From assembly GCA_028697935.1 (NCBI GenBank), contig JAQVEM010000082.1:1-5904 (forward strand): DNA of 5,904 nucleotides, read 5' to 3'. The translations under genes and the position numbers were made by a program. The stretch is from Actinomycetota bacterium (GTDB taxonomy: Bacteria > Actinomycetota > Humimicrobiia > Humimicrobiales > Humimicrobiaceae). Each line of letters starts with the position of its first letter. Position 1 is the first letter of the stretch. Shown here piece after piece: positions 1 through 5,147 of the stretch. The notes below the pieces were generated by a model that saw only the letters and a program-made list of their open reading frames with translations, ran no database searches and was not told where the DNA came from.

Positions 1-2
1 AA

Positions 3-110
3 ATATATTATACAATTATTAATTTAAGCAAAGGAAAAGACGATGTAGCGAAAAATATTCTAAAAATTATTATTATGTATTTACACAAAAGCATAATTAT
101 GATAGATTAA
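3..110 (+). CDS. Possible C-terminal tail of an upstream gene (partial, uncertain)
   Basis: One frame is open from the window edge to a TAA at 108-110 and encodes about 35 residues, including the stretch SKGKDDVAKNILKII. The composition is plausible for a helical C-terminus. However, a frame this long can occur by chance in AT-rich DNA, and no domain is recognisable. If real, it is the end of a gene that begins before the window, and the candidate pilin promoter lies inside its last codons. The other two forward frames stop within the first 27 bases. Confidence 0.22.
   Translation: MYYTIINLSKGKDDVAKNILKIIIMYLHKSIIMID
80..108 (+). promoter_or_regulatory. Candidate sigma-70-type promoter for the pilin operon
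   Basis: TTTACA at 80-85 matches five of six bases of the -35 consensus. TAGATT at 103-108 matches four of six of the -10 consensus. The spacer is 17 bases. Transcription would start near 115, just before the palindrome at 119-138, so the pilin mRNA would begin with that hairpin. The -10 is only fair, and such matches are common in AT-rich DNA. Confidence 0.33.
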
Positions 111-118
111 TAGTAAGG

Positions 119-138
119 CTATGTGCATATGCACATAG
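119..138. repeat. Perfect 20-bp palindrome upstream of the pilin gene
   Basis: CTATGTGCATATGCACATAG is exactly its own reverse complement. As RNA it can fold into a stem of about eight base pairs with an AUAU loop. It is followed by GGCAC and a run of four T. It lies 12 bases before the first strong Shine-Dalgarno sequence. It could be a dimeric operator, a 5' hairpin stabilising an abundant pilin mRNA, or a weak terminator of the preceding gene. The T run is short for an intrinsic terminator. Its spacing does not match the CRP/FNR consensus (TGTGA-N6-TCACA). Confidence 0.8.
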
Positions 139-150
139 GCACTTTTATAA

Positions 151-160
151 AAGGAGGTGA
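151..160 (+). promoter_or_regulatory. First strong Shine-Dalgarno sequence before the pilin gene
   Basis: AAGGAGGTGA is a near-perfect anti-16S match. The codon six bases beyond AAGGAGG is ATT at 164, in the pilin frame and preceded in that frame by a TGA at 158-160. From this ATT the pilin would be 74 residues. The GTG inside the motif (157) opens only a 17-codon frame ending at 210 and would sit within its own ribosome site. Confidence 0.6.
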
Positions 161-190
161 AAAATTTTAAAACAACTTTATTACAAACGA

Positions 191-200
191 AGGGAGGTGA
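191..200 (+). promoter_or_regulatory. Second Shine-Dalgarno sequence, overlapping the pilin's GTG start
   Basis: AGGGAGGTGA and the ten bases after it match 151-170 at 17 of 20 positions, so the initiation signal looks duplicated 40 bases apart. The only conventional start codon of the pilin, GTG at 197, lies within this motif and so cannot use it. An in-frame ATT at 206 lies eight bases after AGGGAGG. Confidence 0.55.
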
Positions 201-388
201 AAAAAATTAAATTAAAACTAAGAAACATTTTAATTAGATCGCGTGATAAAAAGGGTCAATCAACACTTGAATATGCATTGGTTTGTGTAATTGCAGCAAT
301 AATAAGTGCTATTTTAATAGCAGTAGGCAAGCCTATGATAATAGAAATTATTTCAAAGGTTTTTGAAAAAATAGCTTCTATGATTTAG
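197..388 (+). CDS. flp: Flp-type (class IVb) major prepilin
   Basis: This is a small pilin subunit of the tight-adherence (Tad/Flp) type IV pilus. It has a basic leader (residues 1-20), then the processing motif G20|Q-S-T-L-E25-Y26. The Glu at +5 and Tyr at +6 match the Flp consensus recognised by TadV/CpaA-type prepilin peptidases. A hydrophobic helix follows over about residues 27-45, and the mature chain would be about 43 residues, typical for Flp. After cleavage such subunits polymerise on the outer face of the membrane. The TadE-like gene follows after 27 bases. The start is unclear: GTG 197 is the only conventional codon but lies inside a Shine-Dalgarno motif, while ATT 164 and ATT 206 are better spaced from the two motifs. 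The family call is secure from the cleavage motif and neighbours; the N-terminus is not. Confidence 0.87.
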   Translation: MKKIKLKLRNILIRSRDKKGQSTLEYALVCVIAAIISAILIAVGKPMIIEIISKVFEKIASMI

Positions 389-415
389 AGAGTTAACTGG
401 TATTAGTAAAATTAT

Positions 416-910
416 ATGCATATTTTAAAAATGGGAAACAGTTTTAATTTTAAAGTTATGCCAGAAATAAGTAAAATAAAAAAAATTTCAGATAATTTAA
501 CCGGCAGGCTGGAAGGTCAGGCATCACTCGAGCTTGTCCTTGTAATCCCTTTTATAATTTTATTAATTTTAGCTGTTTCCCATTCAGGATTATTAATTTA
601 CCAGCAAAACATACTGGAGCAGGCTGCCCGTGAAGGAGCAAGAGTAATAGCAACATCTAATTCAGATGAGGAGGCTTATCTTTGTATAAAAAAAGTTTGC
701 CTGAATTTTGATCAGGATAAACTTGATATAAAAATTACTCCTGATAGCCGGGAATCCAGAAAAGTCGGAGACACTGTTGAAGTAGTTGTATCTTATAACT
801 CCGGTGGTATTCCATTTTTGAGAGGAATCTTTGCAGCAGGTGGATCTGACTTATCAAGAGGGGCTGGTTTATTAGAAGCAAAAAGTATAATGAGGATAGA
901 ATGTTATTAA
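416..910 (+). CDS. tadE: TadE-like pseudopilin of the Flp pilus
   Basis: This is a 164-residue TadE-family protein, a minor pseudopilin needed for Flp pilus assembly. The leader is followed by G34|Q-A-S-L-E39-L, a prepilin-peptidase-type site with Glu at +5. A membrane helix spans about residues 40-62. The conserved TadE segment QQNILEQAAREGAR (63-76) comes next, then a beta-rich extracytoplasmic domain of about 85 residues. No good Shine-Dalgarno precedes any candidate start (ATG 416, 431 or 458). Given the short gap after the pilin, translation may be coupled to it. The first ATG gives a leader longer than most. The gene overlaps the next one by 10 bases, which indicates one transcript. Confidence 0.88.
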   Translation: MHILKMGNSFNFKVMPEISKIKKISDNLTGRLEGQASLELVLVIPFIILLILAVSHSGLLIYQQNILEQAAREGARVIATSNSDEEAYLCIKKVCLNFDQDKLDIKITPDSRESRKVGDTVEVVVSYNSGGIPFLRGIFAAGGSDLSRGAGLLEAKSIMRIECY

Positions 911-936
911 TGCTCTTAAATAATGAGGATAGAATG
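887..936 (+). repeat. Tandem 17-bp repeat duplicating a ribosome site plus ATG
   Basis: ATAATGAGGATAGAATG occurs at 887-903 and again at 920-936, exactly 33 bases apart. The flanking 16 bases also align at about ten positions, so this looks like a diverged 33-bp tandem duplication. Each copy carries GAGG five bases before an ATG (901 and 934). Because 33 is a multiple of three, both ATGs are in the same frame and give the same protein with an 11-residue difference. The first ATG lies inside the end of tadE; the second lies after its stop. Confidence 0.85.
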
Positions 937-1377
937 CTACCAAAACACTTTAGAATACAAAATATAATAATACAGGACAGCGGGAATATTACTCTCCCTG
1001 TACTCGTTACCGGAGTAATTTTAACAATTCTATTTTTAGTTGTTTTAGACATTTGTCAGGTTTTTAAAGTCAGGGAGCAAACAAAAAATGCTTCAGATGC
1101 AGCCTCGCTGGCTGTTGCGCAAAACTTATTGTTTTTTGAAAATCCTGACTGTGCAAAGGTGGCTGAAGAAGTTACCCGATTAAACAATTGTACTCTTGTT
1201 GAATGCATATGTAGCTATGACAGTGTAACAGTTACAGTTGAGAAAAGTGTGAAGTTTTTTCTGATAGATAAGTTTATCAGGGGAGACAGTATGGTCAAAT
1301 CTACATCTAAAACAAAAGTGGTGTATCCGTGGGATGAAGAGTTTAATTATTGTGATTCTTACAGGTTTAGTTTTTAA
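901..1377 (+). CDS. TadG/TadE-like Flp pilus-assembly membrane protein
   Basis: This 158-residue protein has the layout of the putative TadE/G-like Tad family. D26-S-G-N precedes a hydrophobic helix (about 30-49) ending in D50. A conserved amphipathic segment with NASDAASLAVAQ (63-74) follows, then an extracytoplasmic domain. The family usually shows a DAAALAAA-like motif at this place. There is no Glu at the +5 position after G28 (it is Pro33), so prepilin-peptidase processing is not expected. It is much shorter than full TadG proteins, which often carry a von Willebrand A domain, and resembles the short versions of Gram-positive Tad loci. ATG 901 overlaps tadE by 10 bases; ATG 934 is an equally good start with its own GAGG. 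The exact subfamily is uncertain, but membership of the pilus operon is strongly supported by overlap and domain type. Confidence 0.75.
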   Translation: MLLMLLNNEDRMLPKHFRIQNIIIQDSGNITLPVLVTGVILTILFLVVLDICQVFKVREQTKNASDAASLAVAQNLLFFENPDCAKVAEEVTRLNNCTLVECICSYDSVTVTVEKSVKFFLIDKFIRGDSMVKSTSKTKVVYPWDEEFNYCDSYRFSF

Positions 1378-1424
1378 GGTTTTTCATTTAATTTTAAAAA
1401 TGTCTGGAAGAAAGGAATAAAAAT

Positions 1425-1835
1425 ATGAATTATGTAAATCAAATTTTTTTACTGGGTAACCTGACCCGGGATCCAGAAATTAAATACACTAACGAAGGAA
1501 CAGCAATTACTGAAATGGGAATTGCCGTTAATAAAAAATGGATTGACAGAAATGGAAAGGAATCTGAATCAGTTGACTTTTTTAATATCACCAGCTGGAA
1601 TTATCTGGCAGAAAATTGTGCATCCACGCTCAAAAAGGGAGATAGAATTCTGGTAAGCGGACATGTGAATTTAAGGAGCTGGGAAAATAAAGAAGGAAAA
1701 AAATTTAACATTACCAGCATCACAGCAGATGTCATAGCTGTAAGTCTGGAATTCAATCAGATAAAAATTATAGCAAAAAATGATGGTGAAATAAGTTATG
1801 AACCTGAAATAGGAAAAAAAGAAAAATCAAAGTAA
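1425..1835 (+). CDS. ssb: Single-stranded DNA-binding protein, short form without acidic tip
   Basis: The N-terminal 110 residues are a clear bacterial SSB OB fold. It starts MNYVNQIFLLGNLTRDPEIKYT, and then shows GTAITEMGIAVNK (25-37), VDFFNITSWNYLAE (50-63, the conserved trp/aromatic strand) and KKGDRILVSGHVNLRSW (70-86). It binds single-stranded DNA, probably as a tetramer. The 136-residue chain then ends in a short lysine-rich tail, GKKEKSK. It has no Gly/Pro-rich linker and no DDDIPF-like tip, which in housekeeping SSBs recruits replication and repair partners. It may therefore be a secondary SSB, like SsbB of B. subtilis, which acts in DNA uptake. AAGGA at 1412-1416 lies eight bases before the ATG. 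It follows the pilus genes after 47 bases and may be cotranscribed with them. Confidence 0.93.
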   Translation: MNYVNQIFLLGNLTRDPEIKYTNEGTAITEMGIAVNKKWIDRNGKESESVDFFNITSWNYLAENCASTLKKGDRILVSGHVNLRSWENKEGKKFNITSITADVIAVSLEFNQIKIIAKNDGEISYEPEIGKKEKSK

Positions 1836-2024
1836 GGTATATTTAAAAGCCGGGTATAATTAATGATATTTGTATTTATGATCCAGTATAATTAATATAC
1901 TTTTTAAACTGGAGAAAGATAAAAGAAAAGAAATATATAAACCCAAATAGAGTTAAATGTTGTATAATTACCCAGATAATTAACAGAATTCTATTTTAAA
2001 AATTTAAAGGAGCATTTTAGAGGA
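1836..2024 (+). promoter_or_regulatory. Intergenic region with three GTATAATTA repeats and an inverted repeat
   Basis: The 189 bases between ssb and the methyltransferase contain GTATAATTA three times (1854-1862, 1886-1894, 1962-1970); the first two extend to GTATAATTAAT. Each contains a perfect TATAAT hexamer, but no convincing -35 lies 16-18 bases upstream of any. The second copy sits in an inverted repeat, AGTATA/TATACT (1885-1890, 1896-1901). A wider pair, TCCAGT/ACTGGA (1882-1887, 1908-1913), encloses it. The next gene probably starts its own transcript here, but the exact promoter cannot be fixed. Confidence 0.4.
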
Positions 2025-2978
2025 TTGAATTTTAGAAAAACAGATTACGATAATTATGATTATAGTAAGTTCTGGGAGGATAACAAAAGGTTATATGAAG
2101 ATAAAGCTGAAAGGATGGCAATCAGAACATTACTGGCCGGGGTGAATAAAAAAGATAAACTCATAGTTGATATTGGCTGTGGTTATGGAAGGTTGTTTAA
2201 TGAATATATGGATTTTGGAACAGCAGTCCTGGTTGACAATTCGGTTAATAACTTAAAAAATGCTAGAGAAAGAATAAAAAAATTTTTGGGTGATGACCCG
2301 GACAAAATCTCTTCAGTATTTTTTATTGCTTCGGATGCAACCTCTATCCCTATAAAATCAGACTGTGCTGATGTTATATTGACTGTAAGGGTGGTGCACC
2401 ACCTTGATAATCCGGCTGGTTATTTTGATGAAGTCAGGAGAATACTAAAAGCAGGTGGTGTTTTTATTTTAGAATTTGCCAATAAAAGAAATATTAAAAA
2501 CATATTTAGATTTTTTCTCGGCAGGATGGATACCTCTCCTTTTAATATGAAGCCATCCCAGGTAGGTGAAACTATATTAAATTTTCATCCTGAATATATA
2601 ACAAATTTCTTAAAAGAAAGAGATTTTGTAATAAAAAAAAGGATAAGTGTTTCTAATTTTAGAATTAGTTCCTTTAAAAAGTTTCCTGGCACCAGGACTC
2701 TTATTTTTTTTGAAAAAATTTACCAGAAGTTTTTTTACTTTATATTGCTGGGGCCAAGCGTTTTCTTAAAGTGTGTCCTTAACAAAAAAATAGATGAGAA
2801 TACTACTGGAGCAAATAACACCGGGGCAAATGGGAAGATAAAAATTGAAGATATTCTAATATGTAATTCCTGCGGGAAAGCAACTCTATCTATTAGTGGG
2901 AGTAAGATAGAATGTAAAAATTGTGGCAGCAATTTCGTAATAGAAGATGGGATTTATAATTTTAAATTAAAAGCCTGA
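2025..2978 (+). CDS. Class I SAM-dependent methyltransferase with C-terminal zinc ribbon
   Basis: Residues 44-155 form a Methyltransf_11-like Rossmann fold. Motif I is V48-D49-I-G-C-G53-Y-G55, which binds SAM. Acidic D71 ends strand 2 (VLVDNS), ASDATSIP (102-109) carries the adenine-contacting D104, and VVHHLDNP follows at 123-130. EVRRILKAGGVFILEF is the typical post-motif helix and strand. The C-terminus has a four-cysteine zinc ribbon (C280-x2-C283, C297-x2-C300) followed by VIEDGIYNF, resembling Trm112-like ribbons. A low-complexity TGAN-rich linker precedes it. Substrate is unknown; ribosomal RNA, tRNA, quinone and small-molecule enzymes all share this fold. TTG 2025 is chosen because the N-terminal DYSKFWED segment looks genuine and no ATG occurs before residue 31; GGAG 2009-2012 lies 12 bases upstream. 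The stop at 2976 may result from a frameshift (see the next entry). Confidence 0.85.
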   Translation: MNFRKTDYDNYDYSKFWEDNKRLYEDKAERMAIRTLLAGVNKKDKLIVDIGCGYGRLFNEYMDFGTAVLVDNSVNNLKNARERIKKFLGDDPDKISSVFFIASDATSIPIKSDCADVILTVRVVHHLDNPAGYFDEVRRILKAGGVFILEFANKRNIKNIFRFFLGRMDTSPFNMKPSQVGETILNFHPEYITNFLKERDFVIKKRISVSNFRISSFKKFPGTRTLIFFEKIYQKFFYFILLGPSVFLKCVLNKKIDENTTGANNTGANGKIKIEDILICNSCGKATLSISGSKIECKNCGSNFVIEDGIYNFKLKA

Positions 2979-3078
2979 GCAAACTAACAAATCACCTGCT
3001 CCGGAGGTTCTTGTAAAAGGATTTATATCCTGTTACAATTGTGATACAAAGTTTTTAAAAGGATCTATCCATAAATAA
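2974..3078 (+). pseudogene. Probable frame-displaced C-terminus of the methyltransferase
   Basis: Directly at the methyltransferase stop, another frame is open for 34 codons and ends with TAA at 3076-3078. It reads P-E-Q-T-N-K-S-P-A-P-E-V-L, then VKGFISCYNCDTKFLKG. This is a proline-containing linker followed by a Cys-x2-Cys pair, and it looks like real protein. Removing one A from AAAA at 2969-2972 would join it in frame, giving about 350 residues and leaving only 34 bases before the rex ATG. The cause could be a sequencing error, a true indel or ribosomal frameshifting. There is no start codon with a ribosome site that would make it an independent gene. Chance openness cannot be excluded. 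Confidence 0.5.
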
Positions 3079-3112
3079 ATAATTATAATTAACCGGGGGA
3101 TTGATTTATAAA

Positions 3113-3757
3113 ATGGCCGAAAAAATATATTCTGAAGGTGTTATTTCAAGATTAACTCAATATTTAAAATATGTAGTGCAATTAAAAGAAGCAGGTAAAA
3201 GAACAACAACCTCTATAGATATAAGTAAAAATACAGGAATTAATAGCGCAGAGGTAAGAAGAGACCTTAATTATTTTAAAATAAAGGGTAAGAGGGGTGT
3301 GGGTTTTAATATTGATGAGCTTATCAAATCATTTAATAACATTCTGGGTTACAACAGATCAGTCCGTATTGCCTTAATCGGGGCCGGTAATCTTGGTAGA
3401 GCAATTTTGAAATATAAAATGCTTGAAAGATTTGGCTTTAGAATAGAATGTGTTTTTGATAATAATTCTGATATCATTGGGAAAACTATATCAGGGCATA
3501 GAGTACTTGACATAAACATGATAAAAGATGAGATCAGAAAAAATAATATTGAAATTGCCATACTGGCTGTTCCACCTGATTCTGCACAAAAAGCCACTGA
3601 TGTTCTTATCGAAGCTGGCGCTAAAGTAATTATAAATTATACTTCAGTTCCTATTAAAGCACCTGCCGGAGTGAGAGTTGAAACAACTGATCCCATTGAA
3701 AAATTGCTGCATACTCTGTATTATTTATCACATACTGGATATGTAGAGCGTAAATAA
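3113..3757 (+). CDS. rex: Redox-sensing transcriptional repressor Rex
   Basis: Rex senses the NADH/NAD+ ratio: NADH binding releases it from operators of fermentation and respiration genes. The N-terminal winged helix (about 1-75) shows TQYLKYVVQLKEAG, a recognition helix with INSAEVRRDLNYF (43-55), and the wing GKRGVGFNI (59-67). The Rossmann domain has the dinucleotide motif G90-A-G92-N-L-G95, then VFDNN at the second strand and ILAVPP. The C-terminal helix EKLLHTLYYLSHTGYVE matches the segment that is swapped between subunits. The length of 214 residues is normal. ATG 3113 is preferred: GGGGGA at 3095-3100 lies 12 bases upstream, while the in-frame TTG at 3101 directly abuts that sequence. 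No full Rex operator was found in the window, so autoregulation is not shown. Confidence 0.96.
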   Translation: MAEKIYSEGVISRLTQYLKYVVQLKEAGKRTTTSIDISKNTGINSAEVRRDLNYFKIKGKRGVGFNIDELIKSFNNILGYNRSVRIALIGAGNLGRAILKYKMLERFGFRIECVFDNNSDIIGKTISGHRVLDINMIKDEIRKNNIEIAILAVPPDSAQKATDVLIEAGAKVIINYTSVPIKAPAGVRVETTDPIEKLLHTLYYLSHTGYVERK

Positions 3758-3807
3758 TTTAGATAATAAAGTTGTTAAAAATATGAGAGATAAGAAATAT
3801 AGTAAAT

Positions 3808-4623
3808 ATGAATAAAGTAAAAGGCTGTTTTATTACAATAATTGTTGTTTTTATATTGATTGTCCTGGTCTTTCTATTTACTTCCTTTTTAAATCCCGGG
3901 AATAAAGATATATTAATACTTGGAATTGATGAGAGGGAAGATAGTAATACATTTGTTGGTTTAACTGATACTATTATTATTTTTCATATTGGTGGCCCTG
4001 GAAAGAAAAGCAGTCTTATTTCTATTCCACGTGATACCAGAGTTAATCTTGAGGGGTACGGCTGGAATAAAATTAACGCAGCCTATAAATTTGGTGGACA
4101 CGATATGATCAAAGAAGAAGTATACCAGCTAACCGGTATCAACGCGAATAAAGTAATGGTCGTTAATTTCAGGGGTTTTAAAGAGATTATTAATATACTT
4201 GGCGGGGTAACAATCACTGTGGAAGAACCTCTTCACGATCCATTATCAGGAGCAGATTTTGACCCCGGAACCTATACAATGAATGGTGATCAGGCTTTAT
4301 CATTTGTAAGATGCAGGTCGACAGCCAGAGCTGACTTTGATAGGGTAGACAGGCAGAAATACTTTTTAAGTGAATTGTTAAAGCAGAAATTTAACTTATC
4401 AATAATTCCTAAAGCTCCTCAGATTATAGAAGTATTAAATGAAGAAACGGAATCTAATTTTTCGGTTTGGGATTTTTGTTCTACTGGATTTATGATATTA
4501 TTCTCTAGTAAAGATATAAACTGGTTAACGATTCCCGGAACACCTGCCAGCATAGATGGAATAAGCTATGTGGTTGTTGATGAGAATGAAGTAAGAAATT
4601 ATTTAAATGAGAATCTAAAATAA
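3808..4623 (+). CDS. LytR-CpsA-Psr (LCP) family glycopolymer transferase
   Basis: LCP enzymes transfer undecaprenyl-linked glycopolymers such as teichoic acids or capsule onto peptidoglycan outside the membrane. An N-terminal signal anchor (about residues 8-28) is followed by the catalytic LCP domain. It shows ILGID (37-41), TDTI with D54, SIPRDTRV (72-79, R75 and D76), NKINAAYKFGG (87-97), NFRGF, LGGVTI (131-136), and GDQALSFVRCR (160-170). The lipid-phosphate-binding tail of the motif is DFDRVDRQ (176-183) with R179 and R182. The 271-residue length means a single LCP domain without an extra C-terminal LytR_C domain. It starts 50 bases after rex and may share its transcript, although no strong Shine-Dalgarno precedes the ATG. 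It supports a monoderm cell wall. Several paralogues usually occur per genome, so the specific polymer cannot be named. Confidence 0.94.
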   Translation: MNKVKGCFITIIVVFILIVLVFLFTSFLNPGNKDILILGIDEREDSNTFVGLTDTIIIFHIGGPGKKSSLISIPRDTRVNLEGYGWNKINAAYKFGGHDMIKEEVYQLTGINANKVMVVNFRGFKEIINILGGVTITVEEPLHDPLSGADFDPGTYTMNGDQALSFVRCRSTARADFDRVDRQKYFLSELLKQKFNLSIIPKAPQIIEVLNEETESNFSVWDFCSTGFMILFSSKDINWLTIPGTPASIDGISYVVVDENEVRNYLNENLK

Positions 4624-4627
4624 TAAG

Positions 4628-4650
4628 AATCTAATCCGGACTGGTAGATT
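4628..4650 (+). terminator. Weak hairpin after the LCP gene, possible terminator
   Basis: AATCTA (4628-4633) and TAGATT (4645-4650) are reverse complements. An inner CC/GG pair can extend the stem past a small bulge. The hairpin begins four bases after the LCP stop, and the downstream sequence is T-rich without a clean T run. It may mark the end of the rex-LCP transcript, but intrinsic termination is doubtful. The rest of the 133-base gap is AT-rich with no gene visible. Confidence 0.27.
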
Positions 4651-4756
4651 ATTAGTTATTTATGTTAAAATAAAAAAATCATAGATTTAAAAATATAGAA
4701 TTAATAAAACATTTGTATTCAATAAAAAAGTATATAAAATTACCAGGAGAAAAGTA

Positions 4757-5071
4757 ATGAATGCTGATAAAGGTTTAAGCATAGCGAATATTTCATCCCT
4801 TTCTGAGAAAGTTTATTTTCTGTTGCAGGTTTCAAAAAAATCGGAAGAGCTTGATACTTTTATAAAAAATAATATTCCCCCTGGTGAAAAAAACTGGCTG
4901 GGTGATTTAAAAAGCTGGAAGCTCAATAACAAATGGCTTTTAAAAATTTCTGATATATGTCTTAAAGATTATGACCAGGTCTTTTTTGATTGTGGAGAAG
5001 AACTACTGGACCTTGGAGACCCGGAAAATTATCAGACTTTCAGAGAAAAAATACTCGAGGAATTATTATAG
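4757..5071 (+). CDS. Small protein of unknown function (104 residues)
   Basis: I do not recognise this protein. It is soluble, with no signal peptide or membrane segment, and is rich in Leu, Lys, Glu and Asp. The core has tryptophans at 47, 54 and 60 in the pattern NW-x6-W-x5-W (residues 46-60), followed by a predicted helix LLKISDICLKDY. The C-terminus is an acidic amphipathic helix, YQTFREKILEELL. Paired tryptophans in a short basic stretch occur in small nucleic-acid-associated domains, but the likeness is too loose to assign a function. It is probably real: AGGAGA at 4745-4750 is six bases before the ATG, and its codon use matches the neighbours. It lies 76 bases before purB in the same direction, so the two may be cotranscribed. 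Confidence 0.72.
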   Translation: MNADKGLSIANISSLSEKVYFLLQVSKKSEELDTFIKNNIPPGEKNWLGDLKSWKLNNKWLLKISDICLKDYDQVFFDCGEELLDLGDPENYQTFREKILEELL

Positions 5072-5147
5072 GGTATTATTCTGTTTCACCAGTTAATAAT
5101 TAAAAGTATTCAGTAAATTCTATTATTTATATGCTATAGGAGTGTCT

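Noticed and set aside
20..110. Possible cyclic-di-GMP (GEMM) riboswitch upstream of the pilus genes
   Set aside because: A GCAAAGG-like string is present, but the conserved GEMM core helices and tetraloop receptor are not.
157..210. 17-codon leader peptide starting at GTG 157
   Set aside because: Its start is inside the Shine-Dalgarno motif itself and no ribosome site precedes it; the peptide shows no attenuator-like residue run.
735..1052. Reverse-strand 105-codon open frame
   Set aside because: It lies wholly over tadE and the TadG-like gene, has no recognisable domain and no ribosome site; it is a shadow of the real genes. The same applies to the reverse frames at 2735-2932, 3349-3597, 5166-5351 and 5543-5779.
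2994..3031. Hairpins CTCCGGAG and AGGAT/ATCCT as a terminator after the methyltransferase
   Set aside because: Stems are short and no T run follows, and an open coding frame runs through both.
3031..3050. ACAATTGT and TTGTGATACAA as a Rex autoregulatory operator
   Set aside because: Only one half-site (TTGTGA) fits; no TCACAA partner lies at the proper spacing. The stretch is also better explained as coding for the displaced methyltransferase tail.
3080..3091. 12-bp palindrome TAATTATAATTA before rex as an operator
   Set aside because: It consists only of A and T in very AT-rich sequence, so chance occurrence is likely.
4713..4738. Promoter TTGTAT...TATAAA before the 104-residue gene
   Set aside because: The spacing between the hexamers is only 14 bases, too short for a normal sigma-70 promoter.
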